Shown here piece by piece: positions 7,327 to 17,615 of a stretch of DNA of 64,000 nucleotides (within the stretch, counting starts at the first letter, position 1; each line of letters begins with the position of its first letter). A program made the position numbers and the translations under genes. This stretch comes from Algibacter sp. L3A6. Its GTDB lineage: Bacteria > Bacteroidota > Bacteroidia > Flavobacteriales > Flavobacteriaceae. The notes under the pieces were generated by a model that saw only the letters and a program-made list of their open reading frames with translations, had not been told where the DNA came from and did no database searches. The stretch is from positions 1,711,501 to 1,775,500 of the forward strand of contig NZ_CP047030.1 of the NCBI RefSeq assembly GCF_009796825.1. The letters run 5' to 3'.

Positions 7327-10300
7327 TTAGTTTTTTTGGATAGACAATCTGGTATTTACTTCATCAAAAGCAATTTCTATACCATCTTCTAATTTATCAA
7401 TAATTTTTAATTCGTTAGTTAGTGTTTCAGACTTAATATACGCAAGGTTTGCTTCTACAGCCTTTACAATATTTTCGTCTTTTTGAAAAGTAACATCTAT
7501 ACGATCGGTTACTTCAAAACCTGAATCTTTTCGTAAATTTTGTATACGATTGATTAACTCTCTCGCAATACCTTCTTTACGTAATTCTTCAGAAATGGTT
7601 ACATCTAAAGCTACCGTTAAAGCACCGTCGTTTGCAACTAGCCACCCTTCGATATCTTGAGATGTTATTTCGACATCTGTACGTTCTAAGGTAATATTTT
7701 TTCCATTCACTTCGACTTCCAAAATACCATTTTGCTCAATGTTTTTTATATCACTAGCAGTGAAGTTATTAACTAATTGCGCAACAGCCTTCATGTCTTT
7801 TCCAAAACGAGGGCCAAGAACTTTAAAGTTTGGTTTTATTTGTTTTACTAAAATATCCGAAGCGTCCTCTAAAACTTCAATTTCTTTTACATTAACCTCA
7901 GATTTTATAAGGTCTGCAACTGCTAATATTTCATTCTTTTGAGATTCACTATTAATAGGAATCATTATTTTTTGTAGCGGTTGTCTTACTTTTATTTTTT
8001 CTTTTGCACGTAATGAAAGCACTAATGATGAAATAATTTGAGCGCTTTCCATCTTGTTCTCTAAAGACTTATCAACAAAATTCTCGTCGAATACTGGGAA
8101 GTTTGATAGGTGTACACTCTCAAAAGATTCTTTTTTGGTTACTGAATTTAAATCTAAGTATAATTTATCCATAAAGAACGGTGCAATTGGTGCGCCTAAT
8201 TTCGCAATAGTTTCCATACAGGTGTAAAGTGTTTGGTATGCCGAAATTTTATCTTGTTGGTAATCTCCTTTCCAGTAACGTCTTCTACTTAAGCGCACAA
8301 ACCAGTTACTTACGTAATCTTGTGTGAAATCGGAAATAGCTCTGGCTGCTTTTGTAGGCTCGTAATCTGCATAAAAAGCATCTACTTTCTGAATTAAAGT
8401 GTGTAATTCTGAAAGAATCCATCTGTCAATTTCTGGACGTTCGTTTAAAGGAATATCGGCTTCGCTATAGTTGAAATTATCAAGATTAGCATAAAGCTGA
8501 AAGAAAGAGTAGGTGTTGTAAAGTGTTCCGAAGAATTTACGTTTTACTTCTTCTATACCTTCTAAATCGAATTTTAAATTGTCCCATGGATTTGCATTAG
8601 CAATCATGTACCAACGCGTAGCATCGGCACCATATTTTCCTAAAGTTTCAAATGGATCTACGGCGTTACCTAAACGTTTAGACATTTTTTGACCGTTTTT
8701 GTCTAATACCAATCCGTTAGAGACTACATTTTTATAGGCTACAGAATCGAAAACCATAGTAGCTATAGCGTGAAGCGTATAAAACCATCCACGAGTTTGA
8801 TCGACACCTTCTGCTATAAAATCTGCTGGGAACGATTTATTTTCGTCAATTTTTTCTTTATTTTCAAAAGGGTAGTGCCATTGTGCATATGGCATAGAGC
8901 CAGAATCGAACCAAACATCAATTAAATCGCTTTCACGTTTCATTGGTTGTCCGTTTGCTGAAACTAAAGTAATTTCATCAACTATATTTTTATGTAAATC
9001 TATTTTCGCGTAGTTTTCTTCGGAATTGTTTCCAACTTCAAACTCTTCAAAAATATCTTTAGCTAGCACACCTGCTGTAACTGCTTTTTGCATTTCTGCT
9101 TTTAGTTCTCCAACAGAACCTATGCAGATTTCCTCTTTACCATCTTCAGTTCTCCAAATTGGTAACGGAATTCCCCAGTAACGTGAGCGAGATAAATTCC
9201 AGTCGTTTGCATTTGCTAACCAGTTTCCAAAACGGCCTGTTCCGGTTGCTTTTGGTTTCCAGTTAATACCTGTGTTTAACTCGTGCATGCGGCCTTTAAT
9301 ATCGGTTACCTTAATAAACCAAGAATCTAATGGGTAATATAGAATTGGTTTATCGGTACGCCAGCAATGTGGGTAACTGTGCTTATATTTTTCAACCTTA
9401 AAGGCTTTGTTTTCTTCTTTTAATTTAATCGCTAATTCAACGTCTATAGAGCGTTCTGGAGCTTCACCATCGTTATAGTATTCGTTTTTAACATATTTAC
9501 CACCAAACTCTTGCATCTCTGGTCTAAAACGACCTTGCAAATCTACTAGTGGTACTAAGTTGTCGTTTTCATCTTTCACCAACATTGGAGGAATTTCTGG
9601 TACGGCTTGCTTTGCAACCAAGGCATCGTCTGCACCAAAGGTTGGAGCTGTATGTACAATCCCGGTTCCGTCTTCTGTGGTTACAAAATCTCCAGCAATA
9701 ACTCTAAAAGCATTTTCTGGATTATCGTTCGGTAAGGCGTATGGTAATAATTGTTCGTATTTAATACCAACAAGGTCTTTACCTATAAATTCTTTTACAA
9801 CGAAATATGGTATTTTTTTATCACCATCTTTATATTCTAAAAGTGCTGATTTTTCTTCAACGCGTTTAAATTTTCCATCAAATTGTTTGTTAACTAAAGC
9901 TTTTGCCAAAATAACATTCATAGGTTTGAATGTGTATTGGTTATAAGTTTCAACTAAAACGTAATCTATTTTTGGACCAACTGTTAACGCTGTATTAGAC
10001 GGTAAAGTCCAAGGTGTTGTAGTCCATGCTGTAAAATGTATATCGCCTTCGTTTTGTAAAAAATCTGGCAAGGTGCTTTCTACTGCTTTAAACTGAGCAA
10101 CAATGGTTGTATCTGTTACATCTTGGTAAGCTCCAGGTTGGTTAACTTCGTGCGAACTTAAACCTGTACCTGCTTTTGGCGAGTAAGGCTGAATGGTATA
10201 GCCTTTATACATTAAGTTTTTAGTGTATATTTCTTTTAATAGCCACCAAACTGTTTCCATGTATTTAGGTTCATAAGTAACGTATGGATCGTCCATATCT

Positions 10301-10731
10301 ACCCAATAACCCATTTTTTGAGTGAGGTCGTTCCAAACATCTGTATAGCGCATTACTGCTTTTCTACAGGCTGCATTATAATCTTCTACAGAAATAGTTT
10401 TACCAATATCTTCTTTGGTAATTCCTAATTCTTTTTCTACACCTAATTCAATAGGTAAACCGTGTGTGTCCCAACCAGCTTTACGCTTAACTTGGTAGCC
10501 TTTCATGGTTTTATATCGTGGAAAAATATCTTTAATAGCACGTGCTAAAACATGGTGTACACCAGGTAATCCGTTTGCTGAAGGTGGCCCTTCAAAAAAC
10601 ACGAAAGGTTTTTTGCCTTCTCTTGTGGTTACACTTTTTTCAAATATGTTATTTTCTTGCCAATAGTTTAAGATCTGGTCTGCAACATTTGGTAAGTCAA
10701 GTCCTTTGTATTCAGGAAATTTAGCGCTCAT
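7327..10731 (-). CDS. ileS: Isoleucyl-tRNA synthetase, type 2 (IleRS2) with GVHH signature
   Basis: Class I synthetase charging tRNA-Ile. The 1134 residues and sequence style (WDTHGLPIELGVEKELG, KMSKRLGNAVDPFET) fit the eukaryote-like type 2 enzyme rather than the shorter type 1 bacterial form. The class I HIGH motif, normally HYGH in type 2, reads G57-V58-H59-H60 here (GPPSANGLPGVHHVLARAI). The KMSKS loop is KMSKR. The editing (CP1) domain contains TAWTTTPWTLPSNTAL and GTGIVHTAPTFGADD. Type 2 enzymes are intrinsically tolerant of mupirocin. The start is the ATG of MSAKFPEYKG. It heads a minus-strand operon with the DksA-like gene and lspA. Confidence 0.97.
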   Translation of the reverse strand: MSAKFPEYKGLDLPNVADQILNYWQENNIFEKSVTTREGKKPFVFFEGPPSANGLPGVHHVLARAIKDIFPRYKTMKGYQVKRKAGWDTHGLPIELGVEKELGITKEDIGKTISVEDYNAACRKAVMRYTDVWNDLTQKMGYWVDMDDPYVTYEPKYMETVWWLLKEIYTKNLMYKGYTIQPYSPKAGTGLSSHEVNQPGAYQDVTDTTIVAQFKAVESTLPDFLQNEGDIHFTAWTTTPWTLPSNTALTVGPKIDYVLVETYNQYTFKPMNVILAKALVNKQFDGKFKRVEEKSALLEYKDGDKKIPYFVVKEFIGKDLVGIKYEQLLPYALPNDNPENAFRVIAGDFVTTEDGTGIVHTAPTFGADDALVAKQAVPEIPPMLVKDENDNLVPLVDLQGRFRPEMQEFGGKYVKNEYYNDGEAPERSIDVELAIKLKEENKAFKVEKYKHSYPHCWRTDKPILYYPLDSWFIKVTDIKGRMHELNTGINWKPKATGTGRFGNWLANANDWNLSRSRYWGIPLPIWRTEDGKEEICIGSVGELKAEMQKAVTAGVLAKDIFEEFEVGNNSEENYAKIDLHKNIVDEITLVSANGQPMKRESDLIDVWFDSGSMPYAQWHYPFENKEKIDENKSFPADFIAEGVDQTRGWFYTLHAIATMVFDSVAYKNVVSNGLVLDKNGQKMSKRLGNAVDPFETLGKYGADATRWYMIANANPWDNLKFDLEGIEEVKRKFFGTLYNTYSFFQLYANLDNFNYSEADIPLNERPEIDRWILSELHTLIQKVDAFYADYEPTKAARAISDFTQDYVSNWFVRLSRRRYWKGDYQQDKISAYQTLYTCMETIAKLGAPIAPFFMDKLYLDLNSVTKKESFESVHLSNFPVFDENFVDKSLENKMESAQIISSLVLSLRAKEKIKVRQPLQKIMIPINSESQKNEILAVADLIKSEVNVKEIEVLEDASDILVKQIKPNFKVLGPRFGKDMKAVAQLVNNFTASDIKNIEQNGILEVEVNGKNITLERTDVEITSQDIEGWLVANDGALTVALDVTISEELRKEGIARELINRIQNLRKDSGFEVTDRIDVTFQKDENIVKAVEANLAYIKSETLTNELKIIDKLEDGIEIAFDEVNTRLSIQKN

Positions 10732-10796
10732 GTATCATCAATTCTAGTAAGGTTGCGAATTTAAGGAATAATACTTAAAACATTAATTTTTTGAAA

Positions 10797-10828
10797 TAAA
10801 AAAAGACCACTAGAGCTGTGGTCTTTTT
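10797..10828 (-). terminator. Rho-independent terminator of the large T9SS cargo gene
   Basis: A perfect 10-bp stem (AAAAGACCAC / GTGGTCTTTT) with a 7-nt loop, followed on the minus strand by a T run. It lies 25 bp beyond the stop codon of the gene at 10853-15523 and before the ileS start. Confidence 0.9.
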
Positions 10829-10852
10829 AAAATTTGTGTATGTATTTAATTT

Positions 10853-13800
10853 TTAGTTGATTACTATCTTTTTAGTAAGTACTTCATTTGTGTCTGTTCT
10901 TAAACATACAACATAGGTTCCGGTTGCTAAATTATTAAATTGAATACCGTTGCTTAATTCAGATGACGATACGTTTTGTTGTTCTAACACCGATTGTCCT
11001 CTCATGTTTACTAAGGTTAATTTAGTAACGTCGCTGTTTAATTTTTTAACGTAGAATGTGTTCACCTTGTTTTGGAAATACATAAAGTTTTCGGTAGCTG
11101 TAACTTCTTCGCTGCTTAAGGTTTGTGCTTCATCTTGAAATACAATTTCGAATCTTTTATTAAAGATACCTTGTGCAGATGTGAAATTGTAGGCAGCCTC
11201 TTGTGTTAAATCGAAATAGATTCCGAGTAGATTATCACGTAAGTACACATTTTGATCTTCATTTAAATTAATTTCTTCAGAGATTTTAATTTCAAAAGCA
11301 TTATCTCCAGACGATCTAAAATTTAGGGGTACCACTTTGTCTTCTGTGATTTCTCCGTAAGCTTGTAAATTCATGTTTTTACCATCTAGATCAAGATTTA
11401 AATCGTTGTTGTTGGTGTCGTCAGATTCAGCATCGTAACCATAATCATAAGCATCTGTGGTTTCTTCGCTAAAGCCAAGTAAAAGTTCTCGTTTAGCTTC
11501 AGGTCCAGATATAGAATTGAATTCTAGTCTTATTTTTTGCATACTATTTTCTTCGGAAGCAGTATCGGTTGTTGCGTAGTTTTTTGTTTGAACGCCTCTA
11601 AAGAAAGTAGAGCCATTAGTATCCGTTCCATCGGCATCGGCTTCTTTAATAAAAATACGTTGGCTGTTATTAAATTCCACTTTACCTGTTGCTGTAATTT
11701 CGGTAATAAATCCTTGTCCAACTGGTAAATATCTTGTTGGTAAAAGTGTGCCGACTTCGCCACCTATTGTTCCTCCTTCAATTGTTCCTGAAAACTGGCG
11801 TGCTCTAGTTGATCCAAGTTTGTTTACTTGAGCATAACCACCATTATAGTCTCTTAAGTTATGGGAGCTCCCGCTCCATTGTTGCCATACTTGTAATGTT
11901 CCATCAATTAAACCTTGATTGTCATCTATGAATTTATGGATATCAAGTGCAGATGGGTAGGGATTTCCTAAAAGGTATTCTGTTTTAGATGCATTCGCTA
12001 CAGATCCTTCGCCTCCTTTATCTATAACATCAATTAAAATTGTACCGTTGTTTGGTTTTCCTTCAAAAATATATTCTTGATTTTCTTCTGGTGTTCCGGT
12101 TCCTTTTTGTGTGTACCCTATACCTGCTTGAATCGGAGTTGATATTGAAAGTTTTGCCCAATCCCAATAGGTTAATCCATTAATAAAAGTGTATAGCCAA
12201 TACGTGCTAATACTCCCTGAGCCACTATAACTCGAGGTGAATCTGCCTTCTAGTCCAGGATTGAATTTAATCATGTCTAAGTTAAAGGCTGAATTATTAC
12301 TGTTGTTTTCTGAGGCATTATTATTGGTTAAAGGTGTGATGCCCGTAGCGCCTACAGGAGAAGACCAATAGTTGTACCAGTATACATTAGATGTTCCTTC
12401 TTGCCTCCTTAATATTCTACCGTTTTCTGATGTTACTAAATCACTAATTTCGGTTTGTATTAATTGGGAATCATTCATTAAATCTAATGCTCCATTTAAT
12501 TCTAGGTACCAATTGTTTTTTACAAGATTATCGCCATTTATAGTTAATGTTTTGTCTGTGTCAATTATTAACCCAAGATTTTCAGTTGAAAGGTTTCCTT
12601 CAATATTGTGTTCAATTTTTATAATACTCCACGGACTATTTCCGTTGGTATCTGTTATATCCCAAACATCACCGTGTAGCCAGTTTGTTTCGTTGGTCCA
12701 ATCTCCATCACTATTTGTAACAAAAGGCATTGGAGCTGTTTGCTCGAGTATTGTTGAAATGTTATGTAATGTTAAATCGTGACCGCTTGCTGAGTAATCT
12801 GTTACAGTATTTGTAGCGTAATAGATATCCGTCATAGGGTAATATCCATGTAAACTTGACCAGGGTACTGTTGATAAATTAGGGTCTTCAATGTTTTTTG
12901 GTATAACACTACCGCGTATAACACCGGTGTTTTCTTCTATTTCTTGATAAACCATTTGCTGCACTTGTACATCACTTAATGCTGTGTTGAATACACGAAC
13001 CTCGTCTATGTCTCCATTAAAATGATTGAAAGCACTAGTATTGGTAGGGTGTCTACCTATTGTAAAATTTCTTGTAGAATAAATATGTGAAGTACCATTA
13101 TAATTTTTAGTTATTAATTCTGAATTTAATTTTGAATTTGTTGTTGTGCCAACTAATTCTCCATTTAAATAAAGTTTAATAGATTGATTGCTTGAGTCAA
13201 ACACTCCAGCTACGTGATACCATAGGTTATTTTCTAACTTAACACCTGAAGATGGATCTGGTTGTACTTGGATATTATTTGGATAGTTTGATGATGCCGT
13301 GACCTCACCTTGCATAGTTACCAAAAAGGCTGGCGTACGGCCGTTAGTTATAAAAATTCGCATATTTTCTTGCCCAGCAATACTATAAGAATTAGGTAAA
13401 TTGCCATCATTATCATGATCAATTTTTATCCAACCCATTATTGTGCCGTTTTCCCAGTTAGTTATAAATGGTGTACCATCTAAATAATCATCTGCACCAT
13501 CAAAATCGATAGAAGCCTTGCTTACAAAGTTATAAATGGAAATATCAGCAGAAGGGCTATCAGGAGTAATATTATCATCTGTTTGATCTTGATAATTAAA
13601 TGCTGTATTTGTTATAGCTGTAGCCATGGTATTTATGTCATCGGCCATTACTTCTAATTCAATAGTTTCTTTGTCTCCGCTATTTAAAGTGCCTATTGTC
13701 CAGGTGTTACCACTCCAAGTTCCTACAGAAGGATTCGAGTTTATTAAGGTTAATCCGCTAGGGATGTTGTCTTCAACTCTTAAGTTGGTAACTGGGTTTA

Positions 13801-15523
13801 AACCTGAATTTTCTACTTCAATTGTAAATATTGCTGTTTCACCTTCAATAATTTGATTTTTATCAACTGTTTTTGTTAGTACAACATCTGGGTTGCAATA
13901 GTATGCCGAAAGTGGTTGAGAATCATAAGTACATCCACCTTTAACAACTCTTACATAATAATCTGCAGATGTTGTTGGTGAATAGGTTGCGTGTGTTGCT
14001 CCTGCTATTAAAGCTCCATCTTCAAACCATTGGTAAGAATCGAATGTTTCATCTATAACTTCTACTATAGCTCCTGGCAAACAGCCTCCACCTGCAACTT
14101 GTAAAGTTACTTCGGGAACAGTATCAAATCCAGAAAAATATCCAGCAATACCACGCGCGCCATTGTACCCTAAATATCCAACAGCAATAGGACCAGAAGA
14201 TTGAACAGAAATATCTCCTGTAAGACCCGAGATGTAAAATGTTTTCCAGTCCGAAGAACCTGCTACAGCTTTTGCTGCAGGAAGTGTAACTGCTGTAGTA
14301 CCATCTTTAATTGTAATATTCGAGTCTGCTGTAGTGGTAGAGGCTATTATAAAAACTCCACCATTAGCAGTAACTCCTGATATATCCTTTATATTAGGAA
14401 TAAAATCCATGGTGTCTGGTAATAAGCAGCTTACTGGTGCTACGAAATTAAGACTTACGGTATGAATACCTGTATCTCCAGAAATCACTTGATAAGCATA
14501 AGAATCTTTAGAAGTGGTAATTAACATGTTGTCGCCAACTGAATTTCCTGAAAAATATGAGCTAGGTATTTCTGCATATTCACCTTCATCTATATTCGCG
14601 AACGGTGTTGTATTACCGTTAACATAGATGTTTGTATTTGCTTGAGTCCCTATAATAATCACAAACTCATTCGAGCTGCCTCCGCGACCTCTTACAAAAA
14701 CATAATCTTTACCTAACTTATCTTCTGGAACGGGCTGGTCGGCTCCGGCATCTCTACTGGCGCTAGAAGGGCTTACTCCGAAATTTAACATACCATTACT
14801 GATAGCAATGTCTTTGTCTGAATTTATTGAAGCGCCTATCCAACCATCTACGTTTGCTGATGCAGCATCTTTGGCAGCTTCTAAAACATAAGATTGCCCT
14901 TTCTGCAAGGTGATATTGATTGTATTGGCTGTAAGTCCATCTAAGTCACCTTGAAGCCTAAATTCGCAATTAGGATTATAACCTGAGATAGTAATATTGG
15001 TGTCATCTTCTGAGGCCATAATACCTAAGGTAGCACTCATTGTATTGTGGTTAGCCTCAATAGGTGCGCCTCCCCATTTAAATTTTTGTCCTAAAGCAGC
15101 TCTTCCTTTTGTTGTTATTGAAGCTGCTTGAGATCCAGATCTACCTCTATAGTTTACATAAAAATTATCACCAGAAGGGGCTTCAAACCTCAAGCCTGAG
15201 GTGCTCAAAACAACACCAGTATTGTCATTGTTCACTAACGTAATATTGTTGTCTCCATCACTTAAAGCATAAGTTACTGGAGTTGCTTTAGATAGAGAAA
15301 AGCTGGTTAAAGCAGTTGTGCTTGTACCTTGATAAACATTTACCGTAAAATCATTTACAGTTGGTGTTGATAGATAGATGGTTTGTTGCTGTATAGCTTG
15401 GTTGTTAGCATCTTGTTTTAATGGAGGCAGGAAATGCAAGTCGCTTAACTGGGCATTTGCCATATTGAAAAAAATAAAACAAAAAAACAGAATGAATTTA
15501 AACTTGAAATTATTGAGGCGCAT
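10853..15523 (-). CDS. Large multidomain surface protein with T9SS type A sorting domain
   Basis: A 1556-residue secreted protein. Order read by eye: signal peptide (residues 1-24, ending NMANAQ); an N-terminal region of about 400 residues resembling the bacterial IgGFc-binding domain (repeated ITLQKGQSYVLEA, DKDIAISNGMLNF, SKDSYAYQVISG); an Ig-like segment with paired Cys (SYQWFEDGALIAGATHATY); a DUF11 repeat (VDKNQIIEGETAIFTIEVEN); a LamG/concanavalin-like domain (IKLYLNGELVGTTTN, IDEVRVFNTALSD); a long linker; and a C-terminal T9SS sorting tail (TLVNMRGQSVLEQ, LATGTYVVCLRT, LTKKIVIN). It is therefore probably moved to the cell surface by type IX secretion and may act in adhesion. It is monocistronic, with its own terminator and a long upstream spacer. 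The precise ligand is unknown. Confidence 0.88.
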   Translation of the reverse strand: MRLNNFKFKFILFFCFIFFNMANAQLSDLHFLPPLKQDANNQAIQQQTIYLSTPTVNDFTVNVYQGTSTTALTSFSLSKATPVTYALSDGDNNITLVNNDNTGVVLSTSGLRFEAPSGDNFYVNYRGRSGSQAASITTKGRAALGQKFKWGGAPIEANHNTMSATLGIMASEDDTNITISGYNPNCEFRLQGDLDGLTANTINITLQKGQSYVLEAAKDAASANVDGWIGASINSDKDIAISNGMLNFGVSPSSASRDAGADQPVPEDKLGKDYVFVRGRGGSSNEFVIIIGTQANTNIYVNGNTTPFANIDEGEYAEIPSSYFSGNSVGDNMLITTSKDSYAYQVISGDTGIHTVSLNFVAPVSCLLPDTMDFIPNIKDISGVTANGGVFIIASTTTADSNITIKDGTTAVTLPAAKAVAGSSDWKTFYISGLTGDISVQSSGPIAVGYLGYNGARGIAGYFSGFDTVPEVTLQVAGGGCLPGAIVEVIDETFDSYQWFEDGALIAGATHATYSPTTSADYYVRVVKGGCTYDSQPLSAYYCNPDVVLTKTVDKNQIIEGETAIFTIEVENSGLNPVTNLRVEDNIPSGLTLINSNPSVGTWSGNTWTIGTLNSGDKETIELEVMADDINTMATAITNTAFNYQDQTDDNITPDSPSADISIYNFVSKASIDFDGADDYLDGTPFITNWENGTIMGWIKIDHDNDGNLPNSYSIAGQENMRIFITNGRTPAFLVTMQGEVTASSNYPNNIQVQPDPSSGVKLENNLWYHVAGVFDSSNQSIKLYLNGELVGTTTNSKLNSELITKNYNGTSHIYSTRNFTIGRHPTNTSAFNHFNGDIDEVRVFNTALSDVQVQQMVYQEIEENTGVIRGSVIPKNIEDPNLSTVPWSSLHGYYPMTDIYYATNTVTDYSASGHDLTLHNISTILEQTAPMPFVTNSDGDWTNETNWLHGDVWDITDTNGNSPWSIIKIEHNIEGNLSTENLGLIIDTDKTLTINGDNLVKNNWYLELNGALDLMNDSQLIQTEISDLVTSENGRILRRQEGTSNVYWYNYWSSPVGATGITPLTNNNASENNSNNSAFNLDMIKFNPGLEGRFTSSYSGSGSISTYWLYTFINGLTYWDWAKLSISTPIQAGIGYTQKGTGTPEENQEYIFEGKPNNGTILIDVIDKGGEGSVANASKTEYLLGNPYPSALDIHKFIDDNQGLIDGTLQVWQQWSGSSHNLRDYNGGYAQVNKLGSTRARQFSGTIEGGTIGGEVGTLLPTRYLPVGQGFITEITATGKVEFNNSQRIFIKEADADGTDTNGSTFFRGVQTKNYATTDTASEENSMQKIRLEFNSISGPEAKRELLLGFSEETTDAYDYGYDAESDDTNNNDLNLDLDGKNMNLQAYGEITEDKVVPLNFRSSGDNAFEIKISEEINLNEDQNVYLRDNLLGIYFDLTQEAAYNFTSAQGIFNKRFEIVFQDEAQTLSSEEVTATENFMYFQNKVNTFYVKKLNSDVTKLTLVNMRGQSVLEQQNVSSSELSNGIQFNNLATGTYVVCLRTDTNEVLTKKIVIN

Positions 15524-16221
15524 TGTTTAATTAATTTGAGAGATTATATTATAAGGAGAAAAAGCGTATTAAAGCTAATTTGTATAAATGTTGTGAATTA
15601 TTGAATAATGAAAAATAAGTATTTCTATTCCTGAAGTTTTCAATTGGTACCTTAGTGATTTCTTGTGCTTAAATTGAGCGAGGCTAAATTAAGAGCATGG
15701 AATAACTTTAAAAATGTATAAAATGTGCGTGTTAAGCAAAGTGCTATAACAAGGTACAGGTTGGTGTAATTTATACTCATAGAATAAAACTTTAATTAGT
15801 TTGGGACTATTAAATTTTTCTCTATAACTATTTTTTTTCGATTAATGGATAGATTAAAATGTATTTACGAGGGAGGTAAACGTACATCAATTTAAATTTT
15901 ATTTCGGTGTTTAAGGCTAAAATCAGATTTAAATTGGTGGTAATATTAATACTTTTTATCGTTAAAACAACTAAAAAATTCGTTTAAAAGCATTTTTTTT
16001 GTAATTAATGCTTAAAAAATCGTTAAAATACATCTTAGTGATATATTTTTTTTATTTTCTAAACGAGTTTTAGTAAGTCGAACTGTGCTAAGGGAACAAA
16101 ATTCAATTATTTCACGTAATTTGTTATACAAAATTACACAAATCATTGTCTGATTATAACGGGAATCGTTCAGGTAGTGAGCTTGTATCGCTCAATTGCA
16201 GTTTTCTGTAGATTAATGGTT
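15524..16221. other. 698-bp intergenic region, no gene recognised
   Basis: Very AT-rich spacer between the 3' end of radA and the start of the large T9SS cargo gene, both on the minus strand. I find no convincing open frame on either strand. It holds the decamer ATCGTTAAAA twice (15958-15967 and 16019-16028) with a related TTCGTTTAAAA between them, an imperfect stem AAGCATT/AATGCTT (15988-16013), a near-palindrome around 16117-16136, and a small TGAGC/GCTCA hairpin near 16176-16192. No clear TAnnTTTG box precedes the cargo gene. Confidence 0.6.
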
Positions 16222-17580
16222 TTAGGTTAAGCTTGATACCAAATCTTCAATTTTAGAAATTAATTGAATTTTAATGTTAGTGTCTCTCAATGAAATCTTA
16301 TTGTATTTAGATACAAAAATGGTTGAAAACCCAAGTTTTTCAGCTTCTAGAATACGTTGTTCTACACGTTGAACAGGACGAATTTCTCCAGATAATCCAA
16401 CCTCTGCAGCAAAACAATAATTAGCAGGCAAAGCTTCATCTTCATTTGAAGATAAAATAGCGGCAACAACAGCTAAATCTATAGCGGGATCATCAACATT
16501 TATGCCTCCTGTAATATTTAAAAAGACATCTTTTGCGCCTAGTCTAAATCCTGCGCGTTTTTCTAAAACAGCTAATAACATGTTTAGGCGTTTAGCATTA
16601 AAACCAGTGGCACTACGTTGTGGTGTGCCATATACAGCTGTGCTAACTAAGGCTTGAACTTCTATCATTAAAGGGCGCATGCCTTCTAAGGTTGCGGCAA
16701 TGGCATTGCCCGAAAGTTCTTCGTCTTTTTTTGAAATTAAAATTTCACTAGGGTTAGAGACTTCTCTTAATCCTGAGCCTAACATTTCATAAATACCAAG
16801 TTCGTGGGTTGAGCCAAAACGGTTTTTTTGTGCACGTAAAATTCTAAACACATGGTTGCGGTCGCCTTCAAATTGTAGCACGGTATCTACCATATGCTCT
16901 AGTATTTTTGGTCCTGCAATATTCCCATCTTTAGTAATGTGTCCAATTAAAATTACTGGTGTATTTGTTTCTTTTGCGAATTTAATAAGTTCGGTTGTGC
17001 ATTCTTTTACTTGAGAGATACTTCCGCTTGATGATTCTATATAATCGGAATGTAGCGTTTGTATCGAATCTATAATAACGATGTCTGGTTCTAAGGCTTC
17101 AATTTGCTTAAAAATATTTTGCGTTTTGGTTTCTGTTAGAATGTAACAGCTTTCGTTATTTGGGTTAATGCGTTCAGCACGCATTTTTATTTGTTTTTGG
17201 CTTTCTTCACCAGAAACATATAGTGTTCTGTATGGTAGTTTTAGTGATATTTGAAGAAGCAATGTGCTTTTGCCAATACCGGGTTCTCCTCCTAAAAGTG
17301 TTAGAGATCCTGGTACAATACCGCCTCCTAAAACGCGATTAAATTCAGCATCTGAGGTGTCTAATCGAGCTTCTTTAGATGAGTCGATTTCTTTTAATCG
17401 TAAAGGTTTAGAAACTCTTTTAGCGCTATTGGTTGGGGTTTTCCAATCGCTTTTTTCTGGTTTCTGTATAACCTCTTCAACTATGGTGTTCCAATTTTTA
17501 CAAGCATTACATTGTCCTTGCCATTTAGCGTATTGCGTGCCGCAGTTTTGGCAAAAAAAAGTGGTTTTTACTTTAGCCAT
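16222..17580 (-). CDS. radA: DNA repair protein RadA (Sms)
   Basis: RecA-like ATPase that promotes branch migration of recombination intermediates. The 452 residues are standard length. An N-terminal C4 zinc finger has Cys at 10, 13, 24 and 27 (FFCQNCGTQYAKWQGQCNAC). The Walker A motif is GGEPGIGKSTLL, followed by Walker B VIIDSIQTL. The RadA-specific KNRFG motif is present (AQKNRFGSTHELG), and a C-terminal Lon-protease-like domain (FLNITGGINVDDPAIDLAVV) ends the protein. The start is the ATG of MAKVKTTFF. It lies 35 bp downstream of the esterase-like gene on the same strand. Confidence 0.97.
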   Translation of the reverse strand: MAKVKTTFFCQNCGTQYAKWQGQCNACKNWNTIVEEVIQKPEKSDWKTPTNSAKRVSKPLRLKEIDSSKEARLDTSDAEFNRVLGGGIVPGSLTLLGGEPGIGKSTLLLQISLKLPYRTLYVSGEESQKQIKMRAERINPNNESCYILTETKTQNIFKQIEALEPDIVIIDSIQTLHSDYIESSSGSISQVKECTTELIKFAKETNTPVILIGHITKDGNIAGPKILEHMVDTVLQFEGDRNHVFRILRAQKNRFGSTHELGIYEMLGSGLREVSNPSEILISKKDEELSGNAIAATLEGMRPLMIEVQALVSTAVYGTPQRSATGFNAKRLNMLLAVLEKRAGFRLGAKDVFLNITGGINVDDPAIDLAVVAAILSSNEDEALPANYCFAAEVGLSGEIRPVQRVEQRILEAEKLGFSTIFVSKYNKISLRDTNIKIQLISKIEDLVSSLT

Positions 17581-17615
17581 TTTTCAAATTTGGAATTTAG
17601 TATTGTGTTTAGGTT

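Noticed and set aside
9560..9946. 128-residue plus-strand frame
   Set aside because: Entirely antisense within ileS, whose reading is unambiguous.
12372..12782. 136-residue plus-strand frame
   Set aside because: Antisense to the T9SS cargo gene; no independent promoter or recognisable motif.
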